Assembly (NCBI GenBank): GCA_000310025.1
Contig: FN649751.1
Span: forward strand, 3,869,715 to 3,892,286
Reading direction: 5' to 3'
DNA length: 22,572 bases
Source of the DNA: Ectocarpus siliculosus
Lineage: Eukaryota; Sar; Phaeophyceae; Ectocarpales; Ectocarpaceae
Part shown: one piece after another, positions 1-12,100 of the stretch
Layout of the letters: every line of letters starts with the position of its first letter
Position numbering within the stretch: position 1 is the first letter of the stretch
The notes under the pieces: generated by a model
Database searches by the model: none
What the model was told of the DNA's origin: nothing
Seen by the model: only the letters and a program-made list of their open reading frames with translations
Position numbers and translations under genes: made by a program

Positions 1-25
1 ACTGTGGTTACGCGACCACGTTGTG

Positions 26-240
26 TTAAACATATACCGTAACCACGGTATCTTCGGCGTCCTCCGTGACCGTGACCTCTGTTGGGATCAGCATCCGCTT
101 CGCGATATCCAACCAGACACGAGCCCCGGCCTTGGTCTCCCGAGCCCCCTCCGGTGTGTACTCCTGAACGAGTTGCATCAGTAACTGCTTCTCTCCAATC
201 CTACACATGGGCCTCACAGCCGTCTGGTTGCCCGTAGCAC
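26..240 (-). CDS. Hypothetical gene, proposed exon 2
   Basis: The acceptor TGTTTAG|GT supplies the two bases needed to complete the glycine codon left by the upstream exon. The frame then runs 71 codons including the stop. It encodes a predicted helical segment (GEKQLLMQLVQEYTPEG, then VWLDIAKRM) and an acidic, valine-rich tail. An internal GTATAT could act as a donor, so the true C-terminus may lie outside the window. Confidence 0.42.
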
Positions 241-1049
241 CTAAACAATACGCCAACATAAACACACACAATGAACAGAGAGAGGCAAAGGCAAAGGTAT
301 CTGGCGTGTCAGCTAATTACATACACTTTTTTTTGCACTTTTTTTACGTTGAGGCCATGCAATCAACAACAGCAGGCGTGTTCTTTTTATACAAAAACAC
401 GGTCCTCCCACGAGGACGGTGCCCGAGCTACATCGTGCAACAGGACAGGAACAGGGCAACGAATGTACGCGCATGTATGTAGACTCCAACCTATAGCATG
501 GCAACAGCACTAGTCTAGCAAGGCGACCGACACACCTGCAGGACTCACCGCCACAAGCAACCACGTGGTCACGCTTTCGGGAAAATTCGCCCGTCACTGC
601 TGTACACTGCTGCTAGAAAACTTGTACAAAAATAACTGCCACACGCGCCGTCTGCTCATGTTGTTGGCCTGGTCACCGCCCAACCGGGGCGTGCTGCGCC
701 TTCAGACCAACATAAACACTACCAATACTTTAGTCGTTCCGTCACGCTCACCTGCTTTTTGCCCCGAGGCGGTGTCGCCAGATCCCTGGTCATCACCGTC
801 GCCTTGTGGACTCAACACTACTACGCTGTCGTCGTTCCGAAGGGTGGTGTCTAGGCCAGCTAGGTCGACGACCGGCGCGTCCGGGCTCCCAGCGAGGGTC
901 GACAGGCTGTAGCGCCCTCTCCCAGGAGACGAGGCGTATCCCTCGTCTTCGTCCCGCCAGGGTGCCCTCGTGTGGCGCTGAGGCGACATGTAGCGGGCGC
1001 CTCTAATCGCAGCAGCAGCAGCGCTGCCCTCTTCTTCCGCATAAGACAT
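26..1049 (-). CDS. Hypothetical two-exon gene, possibly partial
   Basis: I do not recognise the family. Two minus-strand exons fit together: 1049-752 (start ATG at 1049, donor GCAG|GTGAGC, phase 1) and 240-26 (acceptor TTTAG|GT, stop TAA at 26-28), with a 511-bp intron. The joined product is about 170 residues. The N-terminal 100 residues are Ala/Gly/Ser/Asp-rich and look disordered. The C-terminal part has an amphipathic stretch, GEKQLLMQLVQEYTPEG, followed by VWLDIAKRM. The spacing faintly recalls Myb/SANT-like helices, but no key tryptophan pattern is clear, so I claim no function. The start is uncertain: a possible acceptor (GGGCAG|TGGAAATG) lies just upstream. The last exon could also be spliced at ACG|GTATAT (position 38) and continue off the left edge. 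Confidence 0.42.
752..1049 (-). CDS. Hypothetical gene, proposed exon 1
   Basis: The open frame of 99 codons plus one base ends at a strong donor (GCAG|GTGAGC). It encodes a low-complexity, charged segment starting MSYAEEEG with a short alanine run. Composition and the good donor support it; no homology was recognised. The in-frame GTG at 1055 is not needed as a start because an ATG lies two codons downstream. Confidence 0.4.
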
Positions 1050-2968
1050 TTCCACTGCCCGGTGTGGTACGACCCAGCGCCAACCCCAAGCCCGGGGTGG
1101 GCGAGATGCACCTACGGTGGCCGGCCAAGTACGTGTGCCCTCCCTAACGCCTCTACTGCTGTCCTCCCTTGGAGGGCGGGGTGCCCAGAGAATTCCCCAA
1201 CCAACCGGTGGTCAATCAACTTTCGAACGAGCTACGGCGGTCAACGGGCCGCCGCGAGGTCGCGGAGATGTCGCCAAGCCGCGTACAGGACCACGTAGGA
1301 GAACTCAGTAGCCGAGGTGGATGCGTTCGCTGCTTATGACGCTGCTGTTCGGCGATGCTATTAATAGTAGAGGAATGTGTCTGTGTTCCGACATGAGGGG
1401 GGAAGCGTCAATCCTTTCGCGCGCTTTCGTGTTTTGACGCGATTCTGAAAAAAAAGCACCACCAAAAATCGACCTCAAAAAGGCGGCGGAATTACGTTCA
1501 TTAATGATCATCATTCGGCTACTACGAGACAGCTGCACGCTATCGATCAACGCCACTGACAGCGCAACCCCAACGGTTCACAACTGTCGTCCGCAACAAA
1601 GACGTGTCACCGTCGCCGCGCCGGGGCGCGCAACACGCAGACCAGGCGAACAAGAAAAAGAAGCACCAAAACTAACAGCAGTTTTCACGTAAGTAACCGA
1701 AAAGCAGAAATTTGCAGATTACCATCAAGATTTCCGCTTGTGCAGTGGAGCGCTACATTCTACGGCTGTTGCCTTTACTCTGTGGCAAGTGCGCACGCAA
1801 CAACACGCCGAACGAAGCTAGCCCTCTCCCCTGCCCATACAATATTTACAGCGGGTTGTCTCTTCGGCGGAAACACAACAAACTCAACAAGGAACACCCC
1901 CAAAAAAGTTGGGGGAAAGAACGTGCCAGATTACACTAGAAAACACACATACATGCACGCACACACGGACTACGGCAACGAGACGTACATGACGCAAATT
2001 GCGCGATTCAAATAAATATGGTAGTGTTAATAACCACGGGGAACGTCGAAGGGATGTCCATTCTTTCCGACTCTCCTCTCCCTCGCCCCCTTTTCCCCTT
2101 GTCTCTTTATCATCGCCGTAGAATACGCAACGCTCAAAATCAGGAGCCGGCGGGCAGCGCGGAGTGTGTGTGTGGGGGGGGGGTAGGCTAACCTCTGGAA
2201 CTATTGTACCGTCCCCAAATACAACGACAACGACAAAACCACCCATGCAAGACATTTGAGCTACGGCTACGTAAGGCGGTTTCAACGGGCGTTCCAAAGA
2301 GCTAAGCAGTGCAACCCAAAGGGCTCCGCAAGATCAGAAACCGACAAAGAACTTCAAAAAAACATGACAAGAGAAAGTGACGGACCAAAGAATTCAAGTA
2401 CCTACCACCTCTTTACCACTTTAATTCTCGAAACACCCTAGACAAACTTAACCCTGAACAATTCGATCGGTCGATGGGCCCAACCATAATCTGTTCCGTG
2501 CGCCCTGCCAACCTCGCAACAATCCGACAAATCTCCGAAAACGAGCGCATGTGGGCGAATTGTGTACGCGCGACACCAAGACCTCCCGCGGACTCCTCCT
2601 CCTCCCGCCTCCCTTTTTTTCCCTCAGCGCACTCCCTGAGGCTGGCGCGTTGCGTCCAGTTCAGGACGGCACACCTCTAATAGTATTTGTAGACACATGA
2701 GTCCCAGAACCTGAGACTTCACGTGCTACACACATAATATATCACTGACATAAACACACCACAACAGTCCGTGCCACTCAAGACACAGCCCCGCCGCCCT
2801 CTCGCACGGTTCGTGAGGGGGCACTTCTCTCAGCAAATCAAGAAACTGCGATGATTTTTTTTTTTCTCGCGTTGCCCCCGCGATGTAAAAATCATTTCAC
2901 TTAACCATTCCGTTCCCCCCCAGCTTCGCCCCCCGCCCCCGCCGCCCTGCGCCCCACAAGTTACGCCG
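1050..2968. other. Spacer without a convincing gene
   Basis: Open frames here are short and lack recognisable motifs. Sequence features are a GT/poly-G run near 2164-2185, a CCTCCT-rich patch near 2595-2620, and T and C homopolymers at 2850-2940. A minus-strand frame ending near 1249 reads FSYVVLYAAWRHLRDLAAAR before a stop; it could be a short unassigned exon, but nothing connects it to a neighbour. The region is probably the 3' flank of QNG1 plus the 5' flank of the small gene on its left. Confidence 0.5.
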
Positions 2969-3157
2969 TCAATAGAAACAGGTGAGCGTCCGGTGATGTG
3001 GTTGGATGTCCTTCTTGATCCTCTCGCCCTCGTGCCACAGACGCCAGTCTATCTCCACGCTGGTCACGACGACGTTTCGCCTTGCGAGCGCGGCTCTCAG
3101 ACCCTCCACCGCCTGGACACACATCGCGCGGATCTCCACCTCTTCCTCGCTGCCCGG
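2969..3157 (-). CDS. QNG1: QNG1 exon 3 (C-terminus)
   Basis: It encodes residues 276-337 and the stop TGA at 2971-2969. The acceptor is TGCGCAG|CCGGGC in phase 0. The segment EEEVEIRAMCVQAVEGL, then SVEIDWRLWHEGERIKK and the terminal PHHRTLTCFY, matches the pattern that closes QNG1 proteins (a helix, a Trp-containing strand, then an H-R-x-x-x-x-Y end). Confidence 0.88.
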   Translation of the reverse strand, partial: PGSEEEVEIRAMCVQAVEGLRAALARRNVVVTSVEIDWRLWHEGERIKKDIQPHHRTLTCFY

Positions 3158-6100
3158 CTGCGCACAAAAACATTTTTTTTTTCAAGTTTTTTTTTTTTTT
3201 AGTTTTGGGAATCTCGTATGCATAGGAGGCGGAGGAGGCGTGCAGCCTCTATAACAAATCGTGCGGTGCGGTTTCAATTTTTCTCCACCAACCGACCCGA
3301 CCTTCCCCGTCCAATATCTCATAACGAAATTTCAATATTTTACTGTAATTCCTTCATTCCCCAAAGCGCAGAAGTCTGTTCACGTCAAATCTTCTGCGCT
3401 TTCGCCGCGTATGTAGGGTTGCTTTGAGGTGGTCAAGGGCGGCATTTCTTCCACAAACTGCAAACTGACGAGCGGAAAGCCCGCCTTGTCTTTTGCGGAC
3501 ATCGTTGTTGGCACTTGAGCACTGCTGTTGCGGGAATCATCGCGTCTCGTTTTTTTCCACGTACGTGTGATCTCGGTGGTGATTGTGGGTGGTGTGGCGG
3601 TCTGCGTCGTTTGTGGCAGACACACGGATAAGACCGTTGTGCGGCACGAAATTCTACTCTCTCTATCATGGCCGAAATTCTGTATACGGGCGTGCTCAAA
3701 AGATACCTTGTTCCACTGACGATGGATTAACCCTCGCGTGTGGGCACGGTGCACGTGAGCCACGAACAGGAAGGGAGGTTTCCCACTACTACCGCACGTA
3801 CAGGGAATCTCGCTCGAGGAGTAGCGACTGTCCAGGAGTAAATTACTGGAAATATACATCGGCAAGGGATACGTAGCGGTGTCGAGTCCCTTGCACAAAC
3901 AGAGGCAATACGAAGAGAAGAGAGATCGGGCAACACAGAGAAACTACGAAACGACAACGCAAGTTTCTTGAACAAGTCCACATCCCACAACCAAAGTTAC
4001 GCCAATGAACAAATTAAAAAAAAACGGACGAAACCCACCCACCACAAAGTCACCATCCAACACTGAGAACAACCCAAAATGACAACATGATTTTGAACCA
4101 CTTCTCTCCCGCCAACCACTCATTACTCACCTGCAGGCGCTCGAGTCCGTCGATCTTCGTCTCCAGCGCCTGGCTGTACTCCAAGACGCCGAGGTGCGCC
4201 AGGACCTGCGGCACCCGGTAGTCCGCGAACATGGTGAGCTCCCCGATGTCCTCGAACGCGTACAGGCTGCCGGAGCCGGGGGGCGGGCGGCCGTAGGCCG
4301 CCCACAGGTCCGCCGCCAGGATCTGCGCGCGCTTGTAGAAGAAGCACTGCCGGCCCTGGTGGAGGGTCTCGTCGCGGAAGCCCGGCAGGAGGCAGGTGAG
4401 TAAGCGCACCAGGCGGGCCGCGGAGCGGGCCGCCCGCGCGACCAGGAGCGCCGCCTCCCCGCCGAAGTGCGCCTGGAGGACGCACCCCAGCTCCCGGAGC
4501 TTGGCGGCGCGCTCCGAGATCTGCGGGATCTCGAACCCGGAGAACCAGCCGCGGATCGTCTCCTCCGTCGCCACCGCCAGCCGGTCAGCGGAGAGGGCGA
4601 GCGGGTCCCGCTGCACGGCGGCCTTGAGGCCGAAAGCCAGGTGCTCATACTCCAGCCCGGGCGTCGGCCAGAAGCAGAAGTTCAGGCAGTCTGGTTTTTG
4701 TGTCGTGTTTTTTTTTTTTTTTTCGTTTTGGAGCGATTTTAGATCCGTCCACCACGGCGTCAGCGGAAGCAGATCAACGCACAAACAGGCCAGAAAACGG
4801 GTAGAACGGCGAGAACAAAGGGTGGGGGGGAGGGGCAAGAGAGGCGCCCGGGAGGGGGTTCTTGTGTAAGAGGCGGGAAGGGAGGTAAATAATACAGTCT
4901 TAAGTCATTTTTCCTACAACCCACCTAGAGGGGTGCTGCTGGCAGAGGGAACGGGCGGGGCAACTGGTGCCCCGTGCTTGGTGCATCCCAATACCTCCCA
5001 ATGACACACGCAGGGCGCATAGCCACCGCGAAGACTCAGGCAGGCATCGACACAAGTACGAAAAAATGACGACAAACCAGCCGAACTAGAAAAGAGAGAG
5101 GTTGAGAACAGACAACGTTGGCAGTCCGCTCATGTAGCTCAGTAGGTCGGAGGATTCTGTGACTCTACAATCTTGTAACACGTGTCCGTTCACGCACGTA
5201 GGAAATCAAGCTCTGCCTGGTGAAAAAAACATGAATGAAGCGTGCCCGCCGTGATACACACTACTCGAGAGTAGAGAGAGGGGGAAGGGCGAGAAGAAGA
5301 AGAAGAAGAAGAGTCAGGGAGAGAGGGGACATATATTGGATGTTTTCCCCGAAAATTGACGACGAGCAAGACAACACTTCTCTTTGGGTGCGGCACGGGG
5401 AAGAAGGACTAAGCTAAGGGTCGATCGCTGCCCGGGAAACATCGGAAACCGTCACGGCCAGTTCTGCTTCTGTCAGTTTCGTTCGTGATGGCGGTCAAAA
5501 ACGCAAGTGCCCTAAAGCGCCACCAAATAGGGTGAGGAAGGACGAAACGACGGTGGGCCGGCAAACACATGCAGTCAAACCAGCCAATCAGCGATGGAGA
5601 GAGAGGTACAACAACCTGTCGGGCAGTCGCCCCAGCATTTTTTCATGCTGTCAACGTTGAACGCCCTTGTGTGTTGTTTGGAATGGGTTCTGTCAGACGC
5701 CGTTTGACGGAACACACCGTCCGAAGAGGAACCGCAACCAGCAAGTTGTTCAACACACGCGACGTAGCGGAGGGTTGATCCCCGCCAATCTTGCCGCTGA
5801 ACTGCAGGAGATCAACACAACTTAGGCTCCCCGTCGGGGTTTTTGGTGACTTGCCTCCCGGGCGCGACGCAAGTGGACATGGCCAATATCATCTCGGTGT
5901 TGTTCGTACAAACTGCAGACTTTTCGTAATGTTTGCGGGGCTATTATCTTGTTCTCTCACCGTCGTTCCTCGCGTGTGTGCGTGAGTTGACATATTTCAA
6001 ACTCGCGTTCGGGTCCTTGATACATATTTGGCTATTTTTGTCCCGAACCATGGTTCAGGAATCTCCGTGGAAATCCGATCTTATTTCAAACTCGTGGGGT

Positions 6101-9100
6101 ACAGATCTGTATCTTTGATCGGCGAGGCCTTCATATACGGCTGTTCCGAGGTAAATGTCCTAAAAGATGACGTGTAATCCGAAAATCTTACCAGTGTGCG
6201 CACACCTTGCTGCCACACAATACACACGCCTCTGTAGAGAGACCAACTTGGAGAGACGGGTGACGTCAAAACTGTTACGCTGCTGCCAGCGAACTAGGAT
6301 GAATACGCACGCCTGTGTGGAGACTTCGTATGTGGTTGGGATGTGTTTCAACAGAGAGGCGAGCGGCACCACACACAGACACAACGAGATGCTATTTTCC
6401 TCAACGGCTGGCCAGCATGCTGAAACATCGCATGCATGGTGAACAGGATGATGAATTCATCAACCGACAACTACGGCTCGCTGCCAACACACACCACACA
6501 CACCAGACACGCACGCTCTAGCCACTCAAGCCCCAGCTGTTTAACCATGCACCTTTCAGGAGGGCACTCTCACGGTCGATGGTTATGATGAAGTATGTCA
6601 CCAAGCGGAGAAGAGCCTTTGGAAAGAAAAACACACACAAACGATTCTTGAGCGACAGACAGCAGAGGATCTATGCGTACATAACCGGATGAGAGACTAA
6701 TTCAGCTATGAATATTTGCGTGCGCGCGGTGTCCTAAAAGCTCTGGGGGTGTGGGTCTAGGTTTTGTGTCCGTCCTCTGCCGTTCTTTGCCTCTGACCGA
6801 GATTGCCAGCTGCTTATACCTGGAGGGAGCGGTTGATGGGTGGAGCCGTTGGGTTTTTCAAGTCGAGTTGCGGAATTGTTGTGCTGATGTGCTCTAGTAG
6901 AGGGCGTTGTAGACGAGGAGTGATGCACCATCGGTGATATATCTCAAGCAGGAGGATGGAGGGGTGGAACAGTCTCCGAGGTAGAAGCCACGCTGGCTTC
7001 CACGGTGGTAGCTGTTCGAGTGGTCGCAGTCGGGGTCTGTGCGGCATGGTGTGATACCTCGTGCGAGCTGTCCCTCCCTTCCGTCACGGGCGGAGGTACA
7101 AAAAGCTCAAGATCCTTCATGAATAATTGCAATCGGGCCAACACACCCCTCTGAATATTTATTCGGGAACAAAGATCCAGCCGGAAATTCCCTACCCATG
7201 ACGTTTCGGGAATCTCCGCGCGGTATTTCAAATTTCGAATTCTCGGGAATCCCTACAAGCCAGTCAAACAGACTAATCCAGGAATCTCGAGTTTGAAATA
7301 TGTCACGTGCGTCCTTTAGGCTAGCGGGGTCTTTGCCGCAGATCCTACCGCGGTAACCCGCTGCGTTCGATGCGCTCGCTCTTATGTATTGGGTACCGTG
7401 TTGCTGGTGTGTGGAAACATTAATGTGTGCGTTGTGCAGAAATCAAAAGTATTTCTGCTTATACCATGGTACAGAAAAAGACATGTGTGTGTCTTGTCTT
7501 GTCTTGCAAAGGCTTCTTTTGGTTAGGAATGCCTCCCCACGAGATAGAGCAAGTCCCGGCCACTGTAGGCTTCGACTGCATGTGCACGAACGCCAGGCGG
7601 TCCTGGGGCATTCGCGGTAATGCACGACGAGCCTCTTGTGTGCCCCTGAGCAGGAGCCATCCGAGAAAGGATTCGCTGCCGCGAGAGCAAGTTGTGCCGA
7701 AGAACGAAAACATGGAAATTATACATGCGATACATCGTGCGAAGACCCCTCTTTATGGAAACAGAATCTTGCAAATATATCTTGGCATTTTGACCCAAGA
7801 TTTGCTCACAATATATCTCCGCGAAGATTTGCAGTATCGCGATTTATGGGGGAACTATCTTGAATGTGAAAAAAGCGGCGTGTTGTTCCTCTCTTCTGCT
7901 TGAAGTTGATAAAGGCACAACGGCCACTTGGTCAACAGAAAATGCCGAGGTGTGGCGAAAAGTGAGCATGACGCAGTTGTAGAAGGGGCGTCCCTCCCCC
8001 AGCTGTATTGCCTCAACACTGTGGGTGGATACTAGCGATGGGCGCCTACCTGGGGTGCCAAATAGAAGCCGTTGCCCACGAGCTCATGTCAAACGGAGAA
8101 ACAAAATTGTTCCATTCCTGTCCAACTGACAAGAAAGTGCATCAACCCGAGGCCGATGACACCCATGCACGTATCTCACTATGTAGCAGGCGTACCGAGG
8201 TCAAACCTACGGCGCTGCCATCTGCACCCACAGATTTGGCTCGGGTGCAAACGGGTTGGGTGTGGGGTGATTCGATGTAGAGATAGAAGCATCGCACACG
8301 ACAGAGCAGTGTTGGCAAAACGTTCCTCCTGCTCTATTTTTCTACTTCAAAATAAAGCACTCTTTGAACGGTCCCGACAGTCTGGTGATGACGCACGTGG
8401 AACGAGCCAGGGCAAATACGCATTTTTTTCGACCGCCTTGGTTGTTTTCGTTCGCTGTCGGCGCCCGTGGCGCCGACAAAGTGATGCCAGGGTGCGTTAG
8501 AGACCCTTGCGAGTGTGCCTCGTGCGGATTTTATGGCGTAATGGACGATAAGGTTGACTGACCTTCGGTGATCGCGCCGCACCCAGGCAAGATTTGTTAC
8601 GCCGCCTCAATATTTGTCGGAAGGGTGGTTTCGACAGATCTTGGGTCAAGATTTGTTCGAAAGGGCAGATTTCGGGCCTCGAGAAATCTTCGCCAAGATA
8701 TATTGGGAAATTTCGCTCCCATAAATCGTGAAACAGGCAGATCTTGGCCAAGATCAAGATTTATCGACAAGATTTCGTTCCCATAAATCGGGGTCGAAGT
8801 GTACATTAAACGCTCCCTTCCGGGAGTTTGGTGGCTTGCCTCCCGGGGGCGACTCAAGAGGACCATTATGGGCCAATGCAATCACGGCGGATATATCGGT
8901 GTATCTCATCCTTGGTTGCTGGTAGTGCCGCGGTTTCCGTACAAACTGCAGATTCAGCTCGCATCGTGTTGCGGGGAACTTTCTTTCCGAACAGCAGGGA
9001 TTCTTCGCGTGCGCATGATGAATGTATGCTTGATGGAGGCTAGCGGCGTCTCTGCTGCAGATCCTACTGCTGTAAGTCTTACGCAGCGGCTACGTATTGA

Positions 9101-12100
9101 ACGATATACATTCCGCAGGTATTTGTACGGCCATCGCTCTTGAGATCTCTGCGCAGATTCTTTTGCGAGCGATCCGTTCGGGCCCCTGCGGGTAATCGGA
9201 AAAAGGGGGCCAGTTCGGGTCAGTTCGGGTCATTACATGTACCTCGCGAAATGGCGGAAATCGGGAAATCATTATCTCGCAAGGTCGCGATCGGCCGGAG
9301 ATTGCCGATTTGTAGGGAGGTGTGGTCTACAGCAGTAGCTGGTGATCTTACTGCTGCAACCTGCTGCTCTTGGTCTCTCTCTCTCTCTCTGTGTCTCTGT
9401 TTCTCTCTCTCATCCATGTGCCGTGTTGCTCATGGGGTGTGCGGGTGTGTGTCTTGCGCAGGAACAAAAAAAAAGTGTCTTTCCTGTCTAGTTTCTTTGT
9501 GTACAGCACCTATGCCGCGAAGGCTTTTTTGGTTCGGAATGGCTATATATAGCCAGTGGCGGCGGCTTTAGGCGTCGATTGCACGTGCCACGGATGGCTG
9601 GCGGTCCTCGGCCATGCACCGTAATGTACCGACAAGCCCCCCGCGTGCCCCTCAGTGGGAAGCGTGAGAAAAGATGCAATGCCGCGAGCGCAAGATGTTC
9701 CCTGGCACAAAAGGCATCGACATGACACATTTACAATGACTTGGTTGCTCCTGCTGGCATCACAAAACCTTGGTTACGGCGGTAGTGATTTCAACCTACT
9801 GATACCTCGGAGGTACATACAAAATTTAGAACACTGGACCACACCATGTATGGCAACGGTGAACCTTCTGGTCCTTAAGCAGAACCTGTGGTCGCCGTGG
9901 CTGTTGCCCATAAACCGTGGGATATATGCTAGCGGAAAGAGTAAGAAGAGATGGTCAGGGCATAGAAAAAACTCTGCAGAAAGAGACCAACGGCCGTTAC
10001 AGGCCTTCCAGCAAAGAGAGCAGCAGGCAGCAGGGTTGCACGTCAGCCAGGACCGAGAATTTAAACCAAGACGACAAGGGACGGGGCTTCAACGAGTCTC
10101 ACTACATCGTTTGCAATGATACAGGCCCAATGCTTGTCGTGGACGGAAAAAAAGAGAGTTAGGCTGGTGATGTGATGTGCGCGGGTACGGTCGGGGCTAT
10201 GTATGTGTATGTACAGCAGCAGCAGTCCATCCTAGGTGCTGCATCAACATGTATGCGCACGGTGTGTGTGCGCGCATTGTATCGATTGTACGCGTAGTTC
10301 ATGGTGGAGGACGTGCCACGACACAAACGAACGGGCATCTATCTCTTGTTGCGACAATACCCCAAGGGGGGCGCCGTTTATTAAGACCTCGAAAATCAGT
10401 GCACGGCGGACAGCCCATCTCCGGACTCAACGGGCATCTCCTCCTCTCCTCCTCGAGAGCGGAAATTCGCCTGCCGTCCACCAAACTGACGTGTACATGC
10501 GGAGGGAAAAAAGCAAAAAAAACTCCGCGGCAACAAGTTTGCTTGGACATCTTACGGTTTGTGCGTATGTACAACCAAACCAAGATTCAAAATAAATACA
10601 CGCACAGAAAGACTACCCATTCGAGATGTACCCACAGTCGAACGGGATGTGTATCGGTGGCCGTAAAGTATTTCTACCACGCATCGCCATGTGTGTTATG
10701 TTAACACCCACCCGTGGACAACTTGTTGTGAAATGTTGCTGTTCTCTTCAAATCAACCAAGAGTAAAGTTCTGAGTTTAAATTTCGGAGTATTCTGCTCG
10801 AGTCTCCACGATTGGTTGTTGGCCGGTGTATGTTGTTGTTGTTGTTGTTGTTGTCTTCAAAATGCCTCTTTGAACTTTGAACTGAACCGAATGATACTCT
10901 ACAGCAGTAGGGCCGAACTTCGGCTTTTCAAAGTGCAAGTATCCTTGCTCGGCTCGGGGGTGTAAGTCAGTATCGGGAGAGAACGAAAACACATGACCCA
11001 GAACAGCGCAAGCGCAGGCATACGACTTGTGTCATACACAAAGAGCAGCACACCTGTGCATACTGCTGTACGTTCGAGGTTCCATCCATGGTCCGGATCG
11101 TCCAGAATTAAATGGGCTGCACACACGCACAATAAAACCATATGTTTATGCAAACGACAGTAGCTAGGCGAGAACGACGGAGAGTAGGTGGAAAGTGCAA
11201 TCGAGGCAGTGCGAGAAACCAAGCAGGCAGGGGAGGGAGATGCACAGAGATGCACTGCTGCAGCACGTGCACATCACAAGACACAGGAGAGCGGCGGGGT
11301 GTTTTGTTTGCTTCTTCTGTAGTCAGATATCCCTTTGGTCAGAAAGCGAGTGTGGCGTGTGGTGCTCGGGAGTGATTTGCGGCTTGACTTGCAGGGAAAA
11401 GCACCACACGGGTCTTGACCAACGTACATACGAGAAGGAGGCTGGTGCTGCTGCTATCGACAACGTGTCCGATTCGTATGCATACTTGTACATACACTAG
11501 AATCCAGCGGGCGGGAGAATTGCCGCGGAGTTGAGCGCGAGACATTTTAGGAGATACTGCACTTGTTCGATGGCGGATATAGATGTACTGCTGCTGTATG
11601 CATACGTCGAAGATATATCAAGTGGATTAGACGCACTGCACTGACTGCTGTTGTTTGTTACACAGACGAGTGGCGCTGATGGAGCACTGCCATTTGTGCA
11701 CGAACAGCTGCTCTGAACCAGAAACTACTTGGTGCTTGTTCATTTCACGGCGCGCGGCTTTGGCGTATAGGTGCAGGTAGATGCATACGTGGCAAGCACT
11801 GCTTGTAGTCTGGAGTTGGGACTCATCACTGCTGTACATAAAACAGCCAACCTTGAAACGAACTTCACGTGGAGAATGGAGAACACACGTGGGCTTCTCC
11901 AGATTGTCAACCAGGGCATGCTCTATCTTTATGGTGTTCCACTGCTGTATGCTTGTGTCATGTCATCCATGGATTAACTGCGGTCTGTGCCCTGACATGC
12001 ATACATACGCATATCCATGCATCAACCCTCTTCGTACAAGTTGGCCATGGGGGGCTTGAGTACTATAATACGTATGGACGAAGGTCGGGAAGGTGATGTG

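Noticed and set aside
1884-2297. 137-codon minus-strand open frame with a valine-rich hydrophobic run
   Set aside because: Much of it is microsatellite and poly-G derived. A possible donor follows GTIVPE, but nothing links it to a neighbouring gene.
3380-3898. 172-codon minus-strand open frame
   Set aside because: It lies within QNG1 intron 2, has no recognisable domain, and its composition is unlike the neighbouring exons; probably chance.
4127-4648. Long arginine/serine-rich frames overlapping QNG1 exon 2
   Set aside because: Frame shadows of the GC-rich exon; the conserved QNG1 frame explains the region.
5825-9725. Interpretation of the direct repeats as LTRs of one retrotransposon
   Set aside because: The internal region is about 1 kb with no gag or pol similarity, the repeat ends lack TG...CA, and no primer-binding site was seen.
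9655-10119. 155-codon plus-strand open frame
   Set aside because: It starts inside a diverged noncoding repeat copy whose partner copy does not preserve the frame; no motif is visible.
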